DNA of 64,000 bases from the NCBI GenBank assembly GCA_902488525.1, contig CABTWP010000004.1, positions 1-64,000 on the forward strand. The letters are read 5' to 3'. The notes beneath the pieces were generated by a model. It ran no database searches, was not told where the DNA came from, and saw only the letters and a program-made list of their open reading frames with translations. The DNA is from an uncultured Collinsella sp. Its GTDB lineage: Bacteria; Actinomycetota; Coriobacteriia; Coriobacteriales; Coriobacteriaceae. The translations under genes and the position numbers were made by a program. Shown piece after piece: positions 9,292-20,710 of the stretch; the stretch's first letter is position 1, and the number at the start of each line of letters is the position of its first letter.

Positions 9292-9765
9292 TCAAGAAGA
9301 GATCTCTTTGCCCGGGCGCATCTGTATTTCGGACATGTGTAATGTGGTGCCGCTTATATCGCATTCGAGCAGACAGGTACGCGACGGTCGTCCTAGGGTG
9401 CTGAGGTCGACACGATACGTCGCACGACTGTCTGTGTACTCGACTTGCATGTCGTTGGCAACTGCTCCGATTGTCAAAAAAGAGCCTGGCTCGGCATCAA
9501 CAATCTTGGAATCTTTTATCTTGACCTTGAGCTCTTGGTAAAGGGACGGGCTGTTGTAGTAAATGGTTCGACTTCCGTCGGTGCACTCATCGGTCGCTTC
9601 CCATTTGACGACGGGCTGGTCCGAGCTGGCTATCAGTAGTTCTGCTCCAAAGGCTATAGCATGGGTGATGATAACCAGTAATGCCCAGCCGACAAAGAGA
9701 TAGAGAACCACATATGCAACGGGGTGTTTTGAGCGGATGTTTTGGAGCACGTCGGGGGCATTCAT
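9292..9765 (-). CDS. Hypothetical single-pass membrane protein
   Basis: Unrecognised 157-residue protein. The ATG at 9765 is preferred because it has a clear GGAGGT Shine-Dalgarno. One transmembrane helix (about 19-43, HPVAYVVLYLFVGWALLVII) precedes an extracytoplasmic part with a DUF4352/lipoprotein-like beta pattern. This part includes two cysteines (ECTDGSRTIYY and TCLLECDISG) that could form a disulphide. It is convergent with dnaX (21-base gap) and is less GC-rich than its neighbours. It interrupts the usual dnaX-ybaB-recR arrangement and is probably a lineage-specific insertion. Confidence 0.62.
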   Translation of the reverse strand: MNAPDVLQNIRSKHPVAYVVLYLFVGWALLVIITHAIAFGAELLIASSDQPVVKWEATDECTDGSRTIYYNSPSLYQELKVKIKDSKIVDAEPGSFLTIGAVANDMQVEYTDSRATYRVDLSTLGRPSRTCLLECDISGTTLHMSEIQMRPGKEISS

Positions 9766-10105
9766 GGGGCACCTCCAAATTGCTGTCTGTGACAATCAAA
9801 TTATACCCTGCCATCATGAGCGCCGCCTCGAGCAGCGGTTCGGCATTTTGTTATCTAGCTGGATGCAGAAAATGCCGGATTCCGGCTCTACAAGATTTAG
9901 CTTTCAATATTATGCAGATGCGAATTATTCAACTTTGCATAATCTTTGGGCGCGGCTTGCACTCCAGGACATGTATATCGACTGAGGGAACACGTCCGCC
10001 CCGCTTGCTTGCCCCGCGCCGTGGTACGATTTTTGAGTTTGAAAGTCCCGCCGTGCTCCGGCTGCCCTTGCAGCTTGTCGCGCGGCCGCACGTAAAGGAG
10101 CCATC
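9766..10105. other. Intergenic region between membrane-protein gene and ybaB
   Basis: About 340 bases with no convincing coding sequence. The first two thirds are AT-richer than the window average. They should hold the promoter of the leftward membrane-protein gene and part of the ybaB promoter. I looked for an SRP (4.5S) RNA or tRNA-Ser, which often sit beside dnaX, and saw neither the GGAAG tetraloop region nor a tRNA fold. Confidence 0.6.
10003..10030 (+). promoter_or_regulatory. Candidate promoter of ybaB-recR
   Basis: A TACGAT -10-like hexamer at 10025-10030 has GCTTGC 16 bases upstream as a weak -35. It is correctly placed about 75 bases before the ybaB start and after the inserted gene, so ybaB-recR would not depend on the dnaX promoter. 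Confidence 0.35.
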
Positions 10106-10426
10106 ATGGCCGGTATGAACATGCAGCAGATGATGAAGCAGGCTCGCAAGATGCAGGAGCAGCTTGCCGCCGCGCAGGAGAACCTCAAGTCCCAGACCGT
10201 CGACGCCTCTGCCGGCGGCGGTATGGTCAAGGTGACCGTCAACGGCGAGATGGAGCTCGTCAACCTCACCATCGACCCCGATGCCCTCGATCCCGAGGAC
10301 GTCGATATGCTGCAGGATATGATCATGGCTGCCGTCAACGAGGCCGTCCGCGGCGTCAACGAGCTCGCCAACAAGCAGATGGGCGCCATCACCGGCGGCC
10401 TCAACATCCCGGGCATGCCGTTCTAA
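10106..10426 (+). CDS. ybaB: YbaB/EbfC family nucleoid-associated protein
   Basis: Small 106-residue DNA-binding nucleoid protein. It has the typical N-terminal QQMMKQARKMQEQLAAAQE helix and the family core GGGMVKVTVNGEMELVNLTI ... DPEDVDMLQDMI. The Shine-Dalgarno AAAGGAG lies five bases before the ATG. It is followed after 13 bases by recR, as in most bacteria, and is presumably co-transcribed with it. Confidence 0.96.
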   Translation: MAGMNMQQMMKQARKMQEQLAAAQENLKSQTVDASAGGGMVKVTVNGEMELVNLTIDPDALDPEDVDMLQDMIMAAVNEAVRGVNELANKQMGAITGGLNIPGMPF

Positions 10427-10439
10427 GACACGCATATAT

Positions 10440-11036
10440 ATGAGTGCGAATCACAGTCTGCAAAAACTGCTCGATGAACTGGGTCGTCTGCCGGGCATTG
10501 GTCCCAAGTCGGCCCAGCGCATCGCCTATTACCTGCTCGAGGCCGATGCCGAGGAGGCCCGCCGCCTGGCCGAGGCCATCCTGGAGGTCAAGCAGGAGGT
10601 CCACTTTTGCAGCCGTTGCTTTAACTACGCCACGGCCGATGAGTGCTCCATCTGCCAGGACCCGATGCGCGACACCACCCGCATCTGCGTGGTGGGTGAG
10701 CCGCGCGATGTCCAGGCAATCGAGCGCACGGGCAGCTACCATGGCCTGTACCATGTGCTGGGCGGCGTGATCAGCCCCATGGACAAGATTGGTCCCGAGC
10801 AGTTGCACATCCGCGAGCTGCTGGCGCGTCTGGGTCACGAGGATATCCATGAGGTCATCATCGCCACCAACCCCAACATCGAGGGCGAGACCACGGCGAG
10901 CTATCTGGCCCGTACCATCAAGCCGTTGGGCGTCGAGGTGTCGCGTCTGGCAAGCGGCCTTCCCGTGGGCGGCGACTTGGAGTATGCCGACGAGCTTACG
11001 CTTGGGCGCGCCATCGAGGCCCGTCGCGCGATTTAG
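10440..11036 (+). CDS. recR: Recombination protein RecR
   Basis: RecFOR-pathway recombination mediator of 198 residues, normal length. Features in order: N-terminal HhH (LGRLPGIGPKSAQRIAYYLL), C4 zinc finger (CSRCFNYATADECSIC), Toprim domain (ICVVGEPRDVQAIE; ATNPNIEGE) and the C-terminal LPVGGDLEYADELTLGRAI motif. No clear Shine-Dalgarno precedes the ATG, so translation may be coupled to ybaB 13 bases upstream. Confidence 0.97.
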   Translation: MSANHSLQKLLDELGRLPGIGPKSAQRIAYYLLEADAEEARRLAEAILEVKQEVHFCSRCFNYATADECSICQDPMRDTTRICVVGEPRDVQAIERTGSYHGLYHVLGGVISPMDKIGPEQLHIRELLARLGHEDIHEVIIATNPNIEGETTASYLARTIKPLGVEVSRLASGLPVGGDLEYADELTLGRAIEARRAI

Positions 11037-11188
11037 GTGGCGAGCCTGCTCCTGCCGTATGTTTTCCTCGCGATGCACGGGGTAGTCATATTTTCCCCGT
11101 GCGACAGTGAGTTTGTTGTGCAACAAAGATGCTTCGTATCCGCTTATCGCATGGATGCTTCCGCTCGCATCCTTAATTTGCCCATTCG

Positions 11189-11217
11189 TTGCGCAACCTT
11201 TTAGGTTCGCTGATACA
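11189..11217 (+). promoter_or_regulatory. Candidate promoter of the second kinase cassette
   Basis: TTGCGC at 11189-11194, a 17-base spacer, then GATACA at 11212-11217. It lies 65 bases upstream of the ATG at 11282 and is the best sigma-70-like match between recR and the cassette. TTGCGC also occurs as the -35 of the tRNA-Asp promoter. Confidence 0.5.
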
Positions 11218-11281
11218 CTCAAATTTGGATTCGAATGAATGCGCCGCTTCTGAGCGGTGTGTTTTTCTTGGAGGAGAACGC

Positions 11282-12187
11282 ATGCGGCCCGGTGGCACTC
11301 AGACAAAGCGCGGCGCCGCGGTGCACATGCGACGCCGACTGGGCTTGGCGCCGCGGGCGTACGCACTGCTGTCCTGCTCGCTGGTGCTGGTCATAGCTGG
11401 CGTTTCTGCCTATGGCATGACCGTGCCGTCCATGATGCAGGCGCATGCCGCACGCGAACCGCGCGTGGGGCATGAGGTCAAAAGTGATCTGGGTACCACG
11501 GCTGGATATGCTTGGGCAAGTGTGGTCGCGCATATTGTGTTTGGCACTGACGATGCGGACGGCGCCGAGGCCCCGGACAACGAAGTCACGCTTGCCAATG
11601 GCAAAACCATCGTGCTCACCAACACCAAGATCATCGATCGGTTGTCCAACAATAGCGTGGCGGCAACGGTGAATAAGGTCGAGCAGCAGAAGGAGCAGGA
11701 CGCCCAGCAGTCCGGAAAGCCCGGTAGCTCGGATACTTCTGGCTCCGGCTCGGATTCATCGAGTTCGGGCGGCGGCTCTGGGTCGGGTTCCTCTACCGGA
11801 GGGTCTGGAAACGGCGGCTCGACGGGCGGCAACACTGACAACGATACAAACTCCGGTGGCCTTTCCGCTGCTGAAGAAGAGAGCATTCACAGTTGGCTTG
11901 TGACCAAGTACAACATGCTCGGCGGCTATGTTTCTCGTGCCAATGACGTGGTCTCGACCTATAACTCTACGGGAGATCCCAGACCGTGCGACAGCCTGGC
12001 GAATGACATGTTTGCCATCCGTGCTGAGTTCGGTCGACAAAGGTTCTCGACCGAATCTAAGTGGTATCAGCAGTATGCCAATCTGTGGGGCTGTTACACC
12101 AACCTATGTCAATGGGTCGGCCATTACGGCGATGATGACGTCGCGCTCGGTAACTTCAACAATAACGTGGCGGCGCTTGCCCTATGA
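11282..12187 (+). CDS. Membrane-anchored extracellular protein of kinase cassette
   Basis: Unrecognised 301-residue protein. The ATG at 11282 is chosen because TTGGAGGAG precedes it. A basic N-terminus and one transmembrane helix (about 22-45) are followed by an extracellular segment. Next comes a Ser/Gly-rich linker of about 60 residues (about 145-205). A C-terminal helical domain of about 100 residues contains Cys in PCDSLAND and WGCYTNLCQW. The stop codon overlaps the start of the kinase gene (ATGA). The topology, a surface domain on a flexible stalk, suits a ligand sensor or an anchored substrate for the kinase, but this is inference from layout only. Confidence 0.7.
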   Translation: MRPGGTQTKRGAAVHMRRRLGLAPRAYALLSCSLVLVIAGVSAYGMTVPSMMQAHAAREPRVGHEVKSDLGTTAGYAWASVVAHIVFGTDDADGAEAPDNEVTLANGKTIVLTNTKIIDRLSNNSVAATVNKVEQQKEQDAQQSGKPGSSDTSGSGSDSSSSGGGSGSGSSTGGSGNGGSTGGNTDNDTNSGGLSAAEEESIHSWLVTKYNMLGGYVSRANDVVSTYNSTGDPRPCDSLANDMFAIRAEFGRQRFSTESKWYQQYANLWGCYTNLCQWVGHYGDDDVALGNFNNNVAALAL

Positions 12188-14028
12188 TGACCGATCTTGC
12201 ATCCACCACACCACAATCGCTCGGTCGCGATCCCATGGTCGGTCTGCGCCTGGCGCGTGTCGACGGGTTTGAGCCGGCCATTGCGCTCGGCCAGGACGAA
12301 CTGCCTGCCTATCTGCGTCGTTTTACGATGCTGTTTGCCGACGATGCCACCATGCGCCGTGGCGGTATCGGCCGCGTGACGCGTGCCGTCAACGCCCAAG
12401 GCGAGGCCGTGGCACTCAAACAGCTCATCTTGCCGACGCGCGATGAGTTTGACGACGATGCCGCTCACGAGGTGCTGGTCGCCAAGTTCAAGGCGGCGTT
12501 TCGCGAGGAATACGAATGCCATCGCGCCCTTTCGGGCCTTAAGGGCTTTCCCCGCCTCTATGGCTGGGGCGAGGTCGACGGTGTGCCTGCAATTGTCATG
12601 GAATGGGTCGAGGGCGAGACGCTTGCCCGCTTGCGTTCGCGACTTGCCGTGGACGATGCCGGACGCCTGTCGCCGCTTGTGGCGGCGCGTCTGGGTCGCG
12701 ACCTGTTCGATCTGCTCTGCCGTATGAGCCTGGTGGGCGAGGGCTTTGTCCATCGCGATATCTCGCCCGCTAATATTATGGTGCGCACGGCGCGTCTACC
12801 GCTTGACCGGCAGCTTGCCGAGGGCACCTTTGACCTGTGCCTGATCGACTTTGGCTCGTCGCTGGCGCTTGAGCCTGCGTCGGCCGTGGCCGGTACCGGC
12901 GGCAAGGCGTCGTTTACGGAGCGTTATGCCACGCTGCGTCGCGCGACGGTTGCCTATGCCCCGCCCGAGATGCTCACCGACGATATTCCCGACTTGCGCG
13001 CTTTGCGTATGTCGCCGGCGATTGACGTCTATGCCGCGGCAAGCACGGTTTACGAGCTCATTGCCGGCGTCGTGCCATACGAAGCCGCGCCGAGCACTTC
13101 GGGCACCTCGGGTTCGCGCAAAAAGACGCGCGACATTGCCAGCCCCTACCGTCTCAAGATGGACACACGGCCCCACTATCCCATTGGTGCCCATGCGCCC
13201 GGTTGTGATTTAACTCAGCTGCTTCGTCGTGAGCCCGATGTGGCGCTCGCCGCGGCCGAGCAGGCCCAGCAGCTGGGGCTCGAGCCGGATTCCGAGGAGC
13301 TGCGCGATGCGTTGGCGTTTGTCGACGCCCAGCTGTTCGATGTGGTGATGGCCTGTCTGTCCAGCCATCAAAAAGATCGTCCCGAGCCGGCGGCGGTCGA
13401 GGCGGCGTTCTCGGCGTTTTGTGACCACTATGCGCAAAATGTCGGTCGTTCGCTCCGCGGCGAGCCGCTCACGCCGTGCCCCATGGATGCGTCCGGCCGT
13501 GCCGTGCGCCGCGCGGCGATGATCGGCGCGACAGTCGTCTGCGGCGTGGTTTGGACTGCGGTCGTGGTGTCGGCTGCGCTGCTGGCGACGGGCGCCCGTA
13601 TGACGCTGAGTTTGGGGCCGCTCGTGTGGTCCGGGCCGCTGCCGGGTATCATTGCCGCACTGGCATTGGCGCTGCCGGGCGTGGCGAGTGTTGTCGCGGG
13701 GGCTCTCGCGCGCGATCGCCGTTCGGGATTCCTGCAGGGCGTGCTTGCGCTTTCTGCCTGTGAAGTTCCGGTGCTGGTCGCGGCGGCGTGTACCGTGTTT
13801 TCCCAGCGCGCCGTGATGAGCGGTCTCGTTGCCGCCCTGATTGCAACCTATGCGCTGACGTGGTTTTTGCTGGCGACTGGTTTTGCCTTTGAGCTGCCTG
13901 CTTTGGCACCGCGACGCACAAAAGGCCAGATGGCAACACCGCTTGCCGGTGGAGCCGCAGCCGCCCGCGTCTTCGGCGGACCCGTCGATGCATCGTCCGA
14001 CTCTATTTCTACGACCAAGGAGGCCTAG
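12184..14028 (+). CDS. Ser/Thr protein kinase with C-terminal membrane domain
   Basis: Hanks-type kinase of 614 residues. The glycine loop is degenerate (RRGGIGRV, about 58-65). The VALK lysine is K79, the catalytic loop is VHRDISPANIM (D192, N197) and the metal motif is IDFG (D222), followed by YAPPEML. The kinase region ends at about 415. About four or five transmembrane helices follow (about 440-580), with no recognisable extracellular sensor. The gene overlaps the anchored-protein gene by four bases and is followed after three bases by an FHA gene whose SD lies inside this gene. It differs from the kinase at 3984-5837 in being an RD kinase. Confidence 0.92.
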   Translation: MMTDLASTTPQSLGRDPMVGLRLARVDGFEPAIALGQDELPAYLRRFTMLFADDATMRRGGIGRVTRAVNAQGEAVALKQLILPTRDEFDDDAAHEVLVAKFKAAFREEYECHRALSGLKGFPRLYGWGEVDGVPAIVMEWVEGETLARLRSRLAVDDAGRLSPLVAARLGRDLFDLLCRMSLVGEGFVHRDISPANIMVRTARLPLDRQLAEGTFDLCLIDFGSSLALEPASAVAGTGGKASFTERYATLRRATVAYAPPEMLTDDIPDLRALRMSPAIDVYAAASTVYELIAGVVPYEAAPSTSGTSGSRKKTRDIASPYRLKMDTRPHYPIGAHAPGCDLTQLLRREPDVALAAAEQAQQLGLEPDSEELRDALAFVDAQLFDVVMACLSSHQKDRPEPAAVEAAFSAFCDHYAQNVGRSLRGEPLTPCPMDASGRAVRRAAMIGATVVCGVVWTAVVVSAALLATGARMTLSLGPLVWSGPLPGIIAALALALPGVASVVAGALARDRRSGFLQGVLALSACEVPVLVAAACTVFSQRAVMSGLVAALIATYALTWFLLATGFAFELPALAPRRTKGQMATPLAGGAAAARVFGGPVDASSDSISTTKEA

Positions 14029-14031
14029 GTC

Positions 14032-14970
14032 ATGGCATCTCAAGTTGAGCTCACCCCATGCGGGGCCATGTTTGACATCTTTAAACGCGCGGCCCATCTG
14101 AGTCATATCGAGCTGTGCGGCTTGGTGCTCTCGTCCCGTCCGCTTGCCGACGGTCGCAGCCCTCAGAGCCGGGCCGCCGATCGCTCCTGGGTCTCGCGCT
14201 TTATCGTTCGCGCGCCGGTCGGTACGCTTCAGCAGCGTTTCTTTGCCGATTACGGGACCTCGGCCGCGCGCATTATGTCGCAGCTGGCACTGCGCCAGCG
14301 CAATCCCATGGACTCCACGGCCGTGATCAATATGGTGTGCGGTCCCGCTGGTGAACCGATGGTGCGTGCGCTCGAGGAATGTCACCAGGATACGAATCTC
14401 TATCGCAACGCGCTCGATCGTCTGTCCCAGGCGGGAGAGCTTATGCCTGCCGAGCGCGCCGAAGCCGTGCTGGTGCTGTTTGTCGCCGTGGGCTGCTCGG
14501 CAGATGTCAGGTCCTCGGTGACCTATGCTATCGACTATGCGCACGCGACCTGTGGCGGAGGCACGTCCACACCGCGTTCGCTTGGCATGTCGACGACCAC
14601 GGGCGAACGCGAGCCCGCGCCGGCGCATCCGTTGGGCCTGCTGCGCGTGCAAAACGGCTTTGTGGTGAGTGCCCCGCGCTGGATTCAGCCGAGTGAGGAA
14701 GGTGTCGAGATCGGCGCGCTGGCAACGGGGGAGGGCGATATCACCGACGTCGGCGATGACGTCTCGGCTCGCCATGCCCACATCTGGTGTGATGCTCAAA
14801 ATACCTGGCACGTCGAGGACCTGTCGTCTACCAACGGGACCGTGGTGGTAAACGGGGTCACGAGCGTCTGCATCCAGGTCGAGCCCGGCCGCTCCGCCCA
14901 ACTTAATCCCGGCGACGAGCTCAAGCTCGGCGAATCCACCACCTACGCCATCCTCTTCGGTGCCCTCTAG
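14032..14970 (+). CDS. FHA-domain protein of second kinase cassette
   Basis: Cytoplasmic protein of 312 residues. The N-terminal 175 residues contain no domain I recognise. The C-terminal FHA domain (about 225-310) has SARHAHIW and LSSTNGTVVVNG, so the pThr-binding Ser/His/Asn core is kept, although the GR of the first strand is replaced (ALATGEGDITDVG). AAGGAGG at 14019-14025, inside the kinase gene, is its Shine-Dalgarno. It probably reads autophosphorylated kinase or a phosphorylated partner; no phosphatase is encoded next to it. Confidence 0.85.
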   Translation: MASQVELTPCGAMFDIFKRAAHLSHIELCGLVLSSRPLADGRSPQSRAADRSWVSRFIVRAPVGTLQQRFFADYGTSAARIMSQLALRQRNPMDSTAVINMVCGPAGEPMVRALEECHQDTNLYRNALDRLSQAGELMPAERAEAVLVLFVAVGCSADVRSSVTYAIDYAHATCGGGTSTPRSLGMSTTTGEREPAPAHPLGLLRVQNGFVVSAPRWIQPSEEGVEIGALATGEGDITDVGDDVSARHAHIWCDAQNTWHVEDLSSTNGTVVVNGVTSVCIQVEPGRSAQLNPGDELKLGESTTYAILFGAL

Positions 14971-14983
14971 CCAACCCTCAATA

Positions 14984-15050
14984 AGTTGCGGTGAAATACG
15001 GACTGTTTAAGGCTCTGAGCAGCAAAAACAGTCCCTATTTCACCGCAACT
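14984..15050. repeat. Palindromic repeat, AGTTGCGGTGAAATA family, copy 1
   Basis: A near-perfect inverted repeat with 25-base arms (24 matching) and a short loop. The outer sequence AGTTGCGGTGAAATA is shared with the element at 57623-57688, while the inner arm sequence differs (GGACTGTTT here, GTTCCT there). It starts 13 bases after the stop codon of the FHA gene and could act as its transcription terminator. Confidence 0.85.
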
Positions 15051-15161
15051 GCCGTATGGTTCCCGGGGGACATTTTGCTCGGCGCTGGGCATTCGATAGT
15101 CACCCGAGGTAAACCTTCACCCGTCCACCTATATTTGCCGAAATTACACTTGACGGCGGGG

Positions 15162-15167
15162 TACAAT
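15162..15167 (+). promoter_or_regulatory. Candidate -10 element for pyruvate:ferredoxin oxidoreductase
   Basis: TACAAT, a good -10 hexamer, lies about 280 bases upstream of the start codon. The -35 is unclear: TTGCCG is 21 bases away and TTGACG too close. If used, it would give a long structured leader. Confidence 0.3.
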
Positions 15168-15173
15168 AAACCC

Positions 15174-15237
15174 GCATGCGGATTTCCGTTGCGGGCGCTT
15201 CCCATCGCCGGGGCGTGCCCGGGAGCATCCGGCATGC
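15174..15237 (+). promoter_or_regulatory. Structured 5' leader hairpin upstream of nifJ
   Basis: GCATGCGGAT at 15174-15183 pairs with ATCCGGCATGC at 15227-15237 (one bulge). It encloses a further GC-rich stem. A perfect 16-base palindrome (CCCGGCGATCGCCGGG) follows at 15401-15416, 33 bases before the start codon. The 478-base gap before this gene holds no coding sequence I can support. No known riboswitch class is recognised. Confidence 0.4.
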
Positions 15238-15448
15238 GGCCTTTGCGGCGCTCGGTCATGTGCAAGACGGGTAGCTGGGCTTGTGGAGCGCGTGCAGCCC
15301 TCCTCGCCTCGGCATGCCTTCTCTCCACGCCATGTACCTGCTGCTGAGCCTGCCTGCCAGATGATTGGAAGCAACAGCGAAAATCCCATCACGCCAACAT
15401 CCCGGCGATCGCCGGGGCCTGTATACCTATATGAGAGGAGAGGGGTAT

Positions 15449-18988
<3,540 letters not shown>

Positions 18989-19000
18989 GTCTCCCACCGC

Positions 19001-19121
19001 AGGACCTGAGGGCTAACCTTCGCGGACGTCCTCGGACATGAAAGAACCCCTGCTGCGCATTACGTGCGGCGGGGGTTCTTTCGTCCTGCGGAGTGTCCGC
19101 GAAGGTTAGCCCTCAGATCCT
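19001..19121 (+). terminator. Nested inverted repeat and terminator after nifJ
   Basis: The inner hairpin AAAGAACCCC ... GGGGTTCTTT (19041-19082) ends in a short T run and is a normal intrinsic terminator. It is enclosed by a second inverted repeat: 19001-19027 pairs with 19095-19121 at 26 of 27 positions (GGGCTAACCTTCGCGGAC core). Confidence 0.85.
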
Positions 19122-19643
19122 GCTACGGCTACGTCCTCGGATTGTGTGGGCGGATGACGGATGTGGTTGGTCGGGTATTCCGTCTCCTTCGCCGTTTCGT
19201 GGTTTTGCCGCGAAACCTCGCGCCACTTTGGGGATGGATGGGGGACTTGGCTGTTGCCGCCTTTTCGGAGCCCTTCTTTATTCCTTATGCTGGATGAAAA
19301 GCCCCTTGTTTTTGCAGGGGTGCATACTCGACTTATAAGTGCATAGAATCTCGTATAGTGCGAGTAAGATATTGCGCTGTCTGTTTTGTGTTTAGCAAAG
19401 ATATAGTTTGCATAATCTGGTCTAATCCCTGCTCTATTAAAATAAAGTTGCACGTAAATGGCGTAGATATGCTTGAGCTGGGGTTCTGTACGCTGAGCGG
19501 ATAAAAACGACCGTTCACCGTTCCGCTATTTTCAAAATGAATAAAATGAGCGATAAAGAGAATATAAACCTTAATAAACTCGCGTATCGCACGGACGCGG
19601 GTTATTAATGGGTTGTAGGCCTTTTACAGAAAGGATTCCAGCA
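19122..19643 (+). other. Long AT-rich region upstream of carbamate kinase
   Basis: About 520 bases with no supportable gene; the short open frames here lack Shine-Dalgarno sequences and recognisable proteins. The second half (19330-19620) is clearly AT-rich with several possible -10 hexamers (CATAAT 19411-19416; TATAAA near 19565). It is likely the promoter and control region of arcC. Confidence 0.5.
19531..19550 (+). promoter_or_regulatory. Candidate ArgR/AhrC (ARG box) site
   Basis: The sequence ATGAATAAAATG in this stretch resembles the ARG-box consensus (ATGAATAAAAATTCA) bound by ArgR/AhrC. It is about 95 bases upstream of carbamate kinase, an arginine-catabolic gene. A single weak match only. 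Confidence 0.3.
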
Positions 19644-20606
19644 ATGTCTAAGCCTCTTGGCAAGCCCGATCGTATTGTCGTCGCCCTTGGCGGCAACGCC
19701 CTCGGCAACAACCCCGTCGAGCAGATCGAGGCCGTGAGCAACACCGCCCACGCTCTCCTCGGTCTCATCGAGCAGGGCAACGAGATCATCATCACCCACG
19801 GCAACGGCCCGCAGGTCGGCATGATCCAGAACGCCTTCGCCGCTGCCCACGATGCCATCGGTACCCCCGAGATGCCGCTGCCCGAGTGCGGCGCCATGTC
19901 CCAGGGCTACATTGGTTATCACCTGCAGCAGGGCATCGGCCGCGAGATGCACAAGCGCTATAAGCGTTGGCACGCCGCCACCGTCGTCACCCAGATCGAG
20001 TGCGACCCGGACGATCCCGCGTTCAAGAACCCGACCAAGCCGATCGGCCCCTTCTACACCGAGGAGCAGGCCAAGGAGTTCATGGCCGAGGATCCCTCAA
20101 AGGTCTTCGTCGAGGATTCCGGCCGCGGCTGGCGTCGCGTCGTCGCTTCCCCCGATCCCAAAAAGATCGTCGAGGCCGACTCCATCCTCAACCTGCTCGA
20201 CAACGAGTTCATCGTCATCGCCTGCGGTGGCGGCGGCATCCCCGTCGTCCGCGACTACGAGAACAAGGGCTGCTACAAGGGCGTTCCCGCCGTCATCGAC
20301 AAGGACCTGGGCGGCGAGCTGCTGGCCGAGGACTGCGACGCCGACGTTCTGTTCCTGCTGACCGCCGTTGAGCATGTCGCCATCAACTTTGGCAAGCCCA
20401 ACCAGGAGGAGCTCGAGGACATCACCGCCGACGAGGCCGAGCGCCTGGCCGACGAGGGCCAGTTCGGCAAGGGTTCCATGGAGCCCAAGGTCCGCGCTGC
20501 CATCAAGTTCGCTCGTTCCCGCAAGGGCCGCACCTGCATCATCGGCGCCCTGGACAAGGCTGCCGAGACCATGGCCGGCCTCTCCGGTACTCGCATCCAC
20601 GAGTAG
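19644..20606 (+). CDS. arcC: Carbamate kinase
   Basis: Transfers phosphate from carbamoyl phosphate to ADP, making ATP, the last step of the arginine deiminase or related pathways. 320 residues from the ATG at 19644, with AAAGGA upstream. Amino-acid-kinase fold motifs: IVVALGGNALGNNP, THGNGPQVG, VIACGGGGIPVV, DKDLGGELLA, TDAEHVAI-like (TAVEHVAINFG) and FGKGSMEPKVRAAI. Full normal length. No arginine deiminase or ornithine carbamoyltransferase gene is adjacent, so the gene is physically separated from the rest of any ADI pathway. Confidence 0.97.
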   Translation: MSKPLGKPDRIVVALGGNALGNNPVEQIEAVSNTAHALLGLIEQGNEIIITHGNGPQVGMIQNAFAAAHDAIGTPEMPLPECGAMSQGYIGYHLQQGIGREMHKRYKRWHAATVVTQIECDPDDPAFKNPTKPIGPFYTEEQAKEFMAEDPSKVFVEDSGRGWRRVVASPDPKKIVEADSILNLLDNEFIVIACGGGGIPVVRDYENKGCYKGVPAVIDKDLGGELLAEDCDADVLFLLTAVEHVAINFGKPNQEELEDITADEAERLADEGQFGKGSMEPKVRAAIKFARSRKGRTCIIGALDKAAETMAGLSGTRIHE

Positions 20607-20672
20607 TCTCTACTCTGTTGCCTCTCTCGTGGGCGCCAGGCAAAGCGCCCACAAACTAGCCTCTCTTCATGA

Positions 20673-20706
20673 GCCCCGCAGTCCGCTCCGACTGCGGGGC
20701 TTTTGC
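20673..20706 (+). terminator. Terminator after arcC
   Basis: GCCCCGCAGT ... ACTGCGGGGC stem with an eight-base loop, followed by TTTT. A classic intrinsic terminator 67 bases after the arcC stop. Confidence 0.92.
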
Positions 20707-20710
20707 TATT

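Noticed and set aside
9766..10105. SRP RNA or tRNA-Ser beside dnaX
   Set aside because: These often neighbour dnaX-ybaB, but no conserved SRP tetraloop region or cloverleaf was found here.
11189..11281. Longer start for the surface protein at 11189
   Set aside because: The extra 31 residues overlap the probable promoter and have no Shine-Dalgarno, whereas the ATG at 11282 has TTGGAGGAG upstream.
13210..14901. Antisense open frame of 563 codons across the kinase and FHA genes
   Set aside because: Low-complexity Arg/His/Gln-rich product. The plus-strand genes have clear kinase and FHA motifs and coupled starts.
19064..19338. Short rightward open frames after the nifJ terminator
   Set aside because: Unsupported by start signals or protein motifs, and partly inside an inverted repeat.
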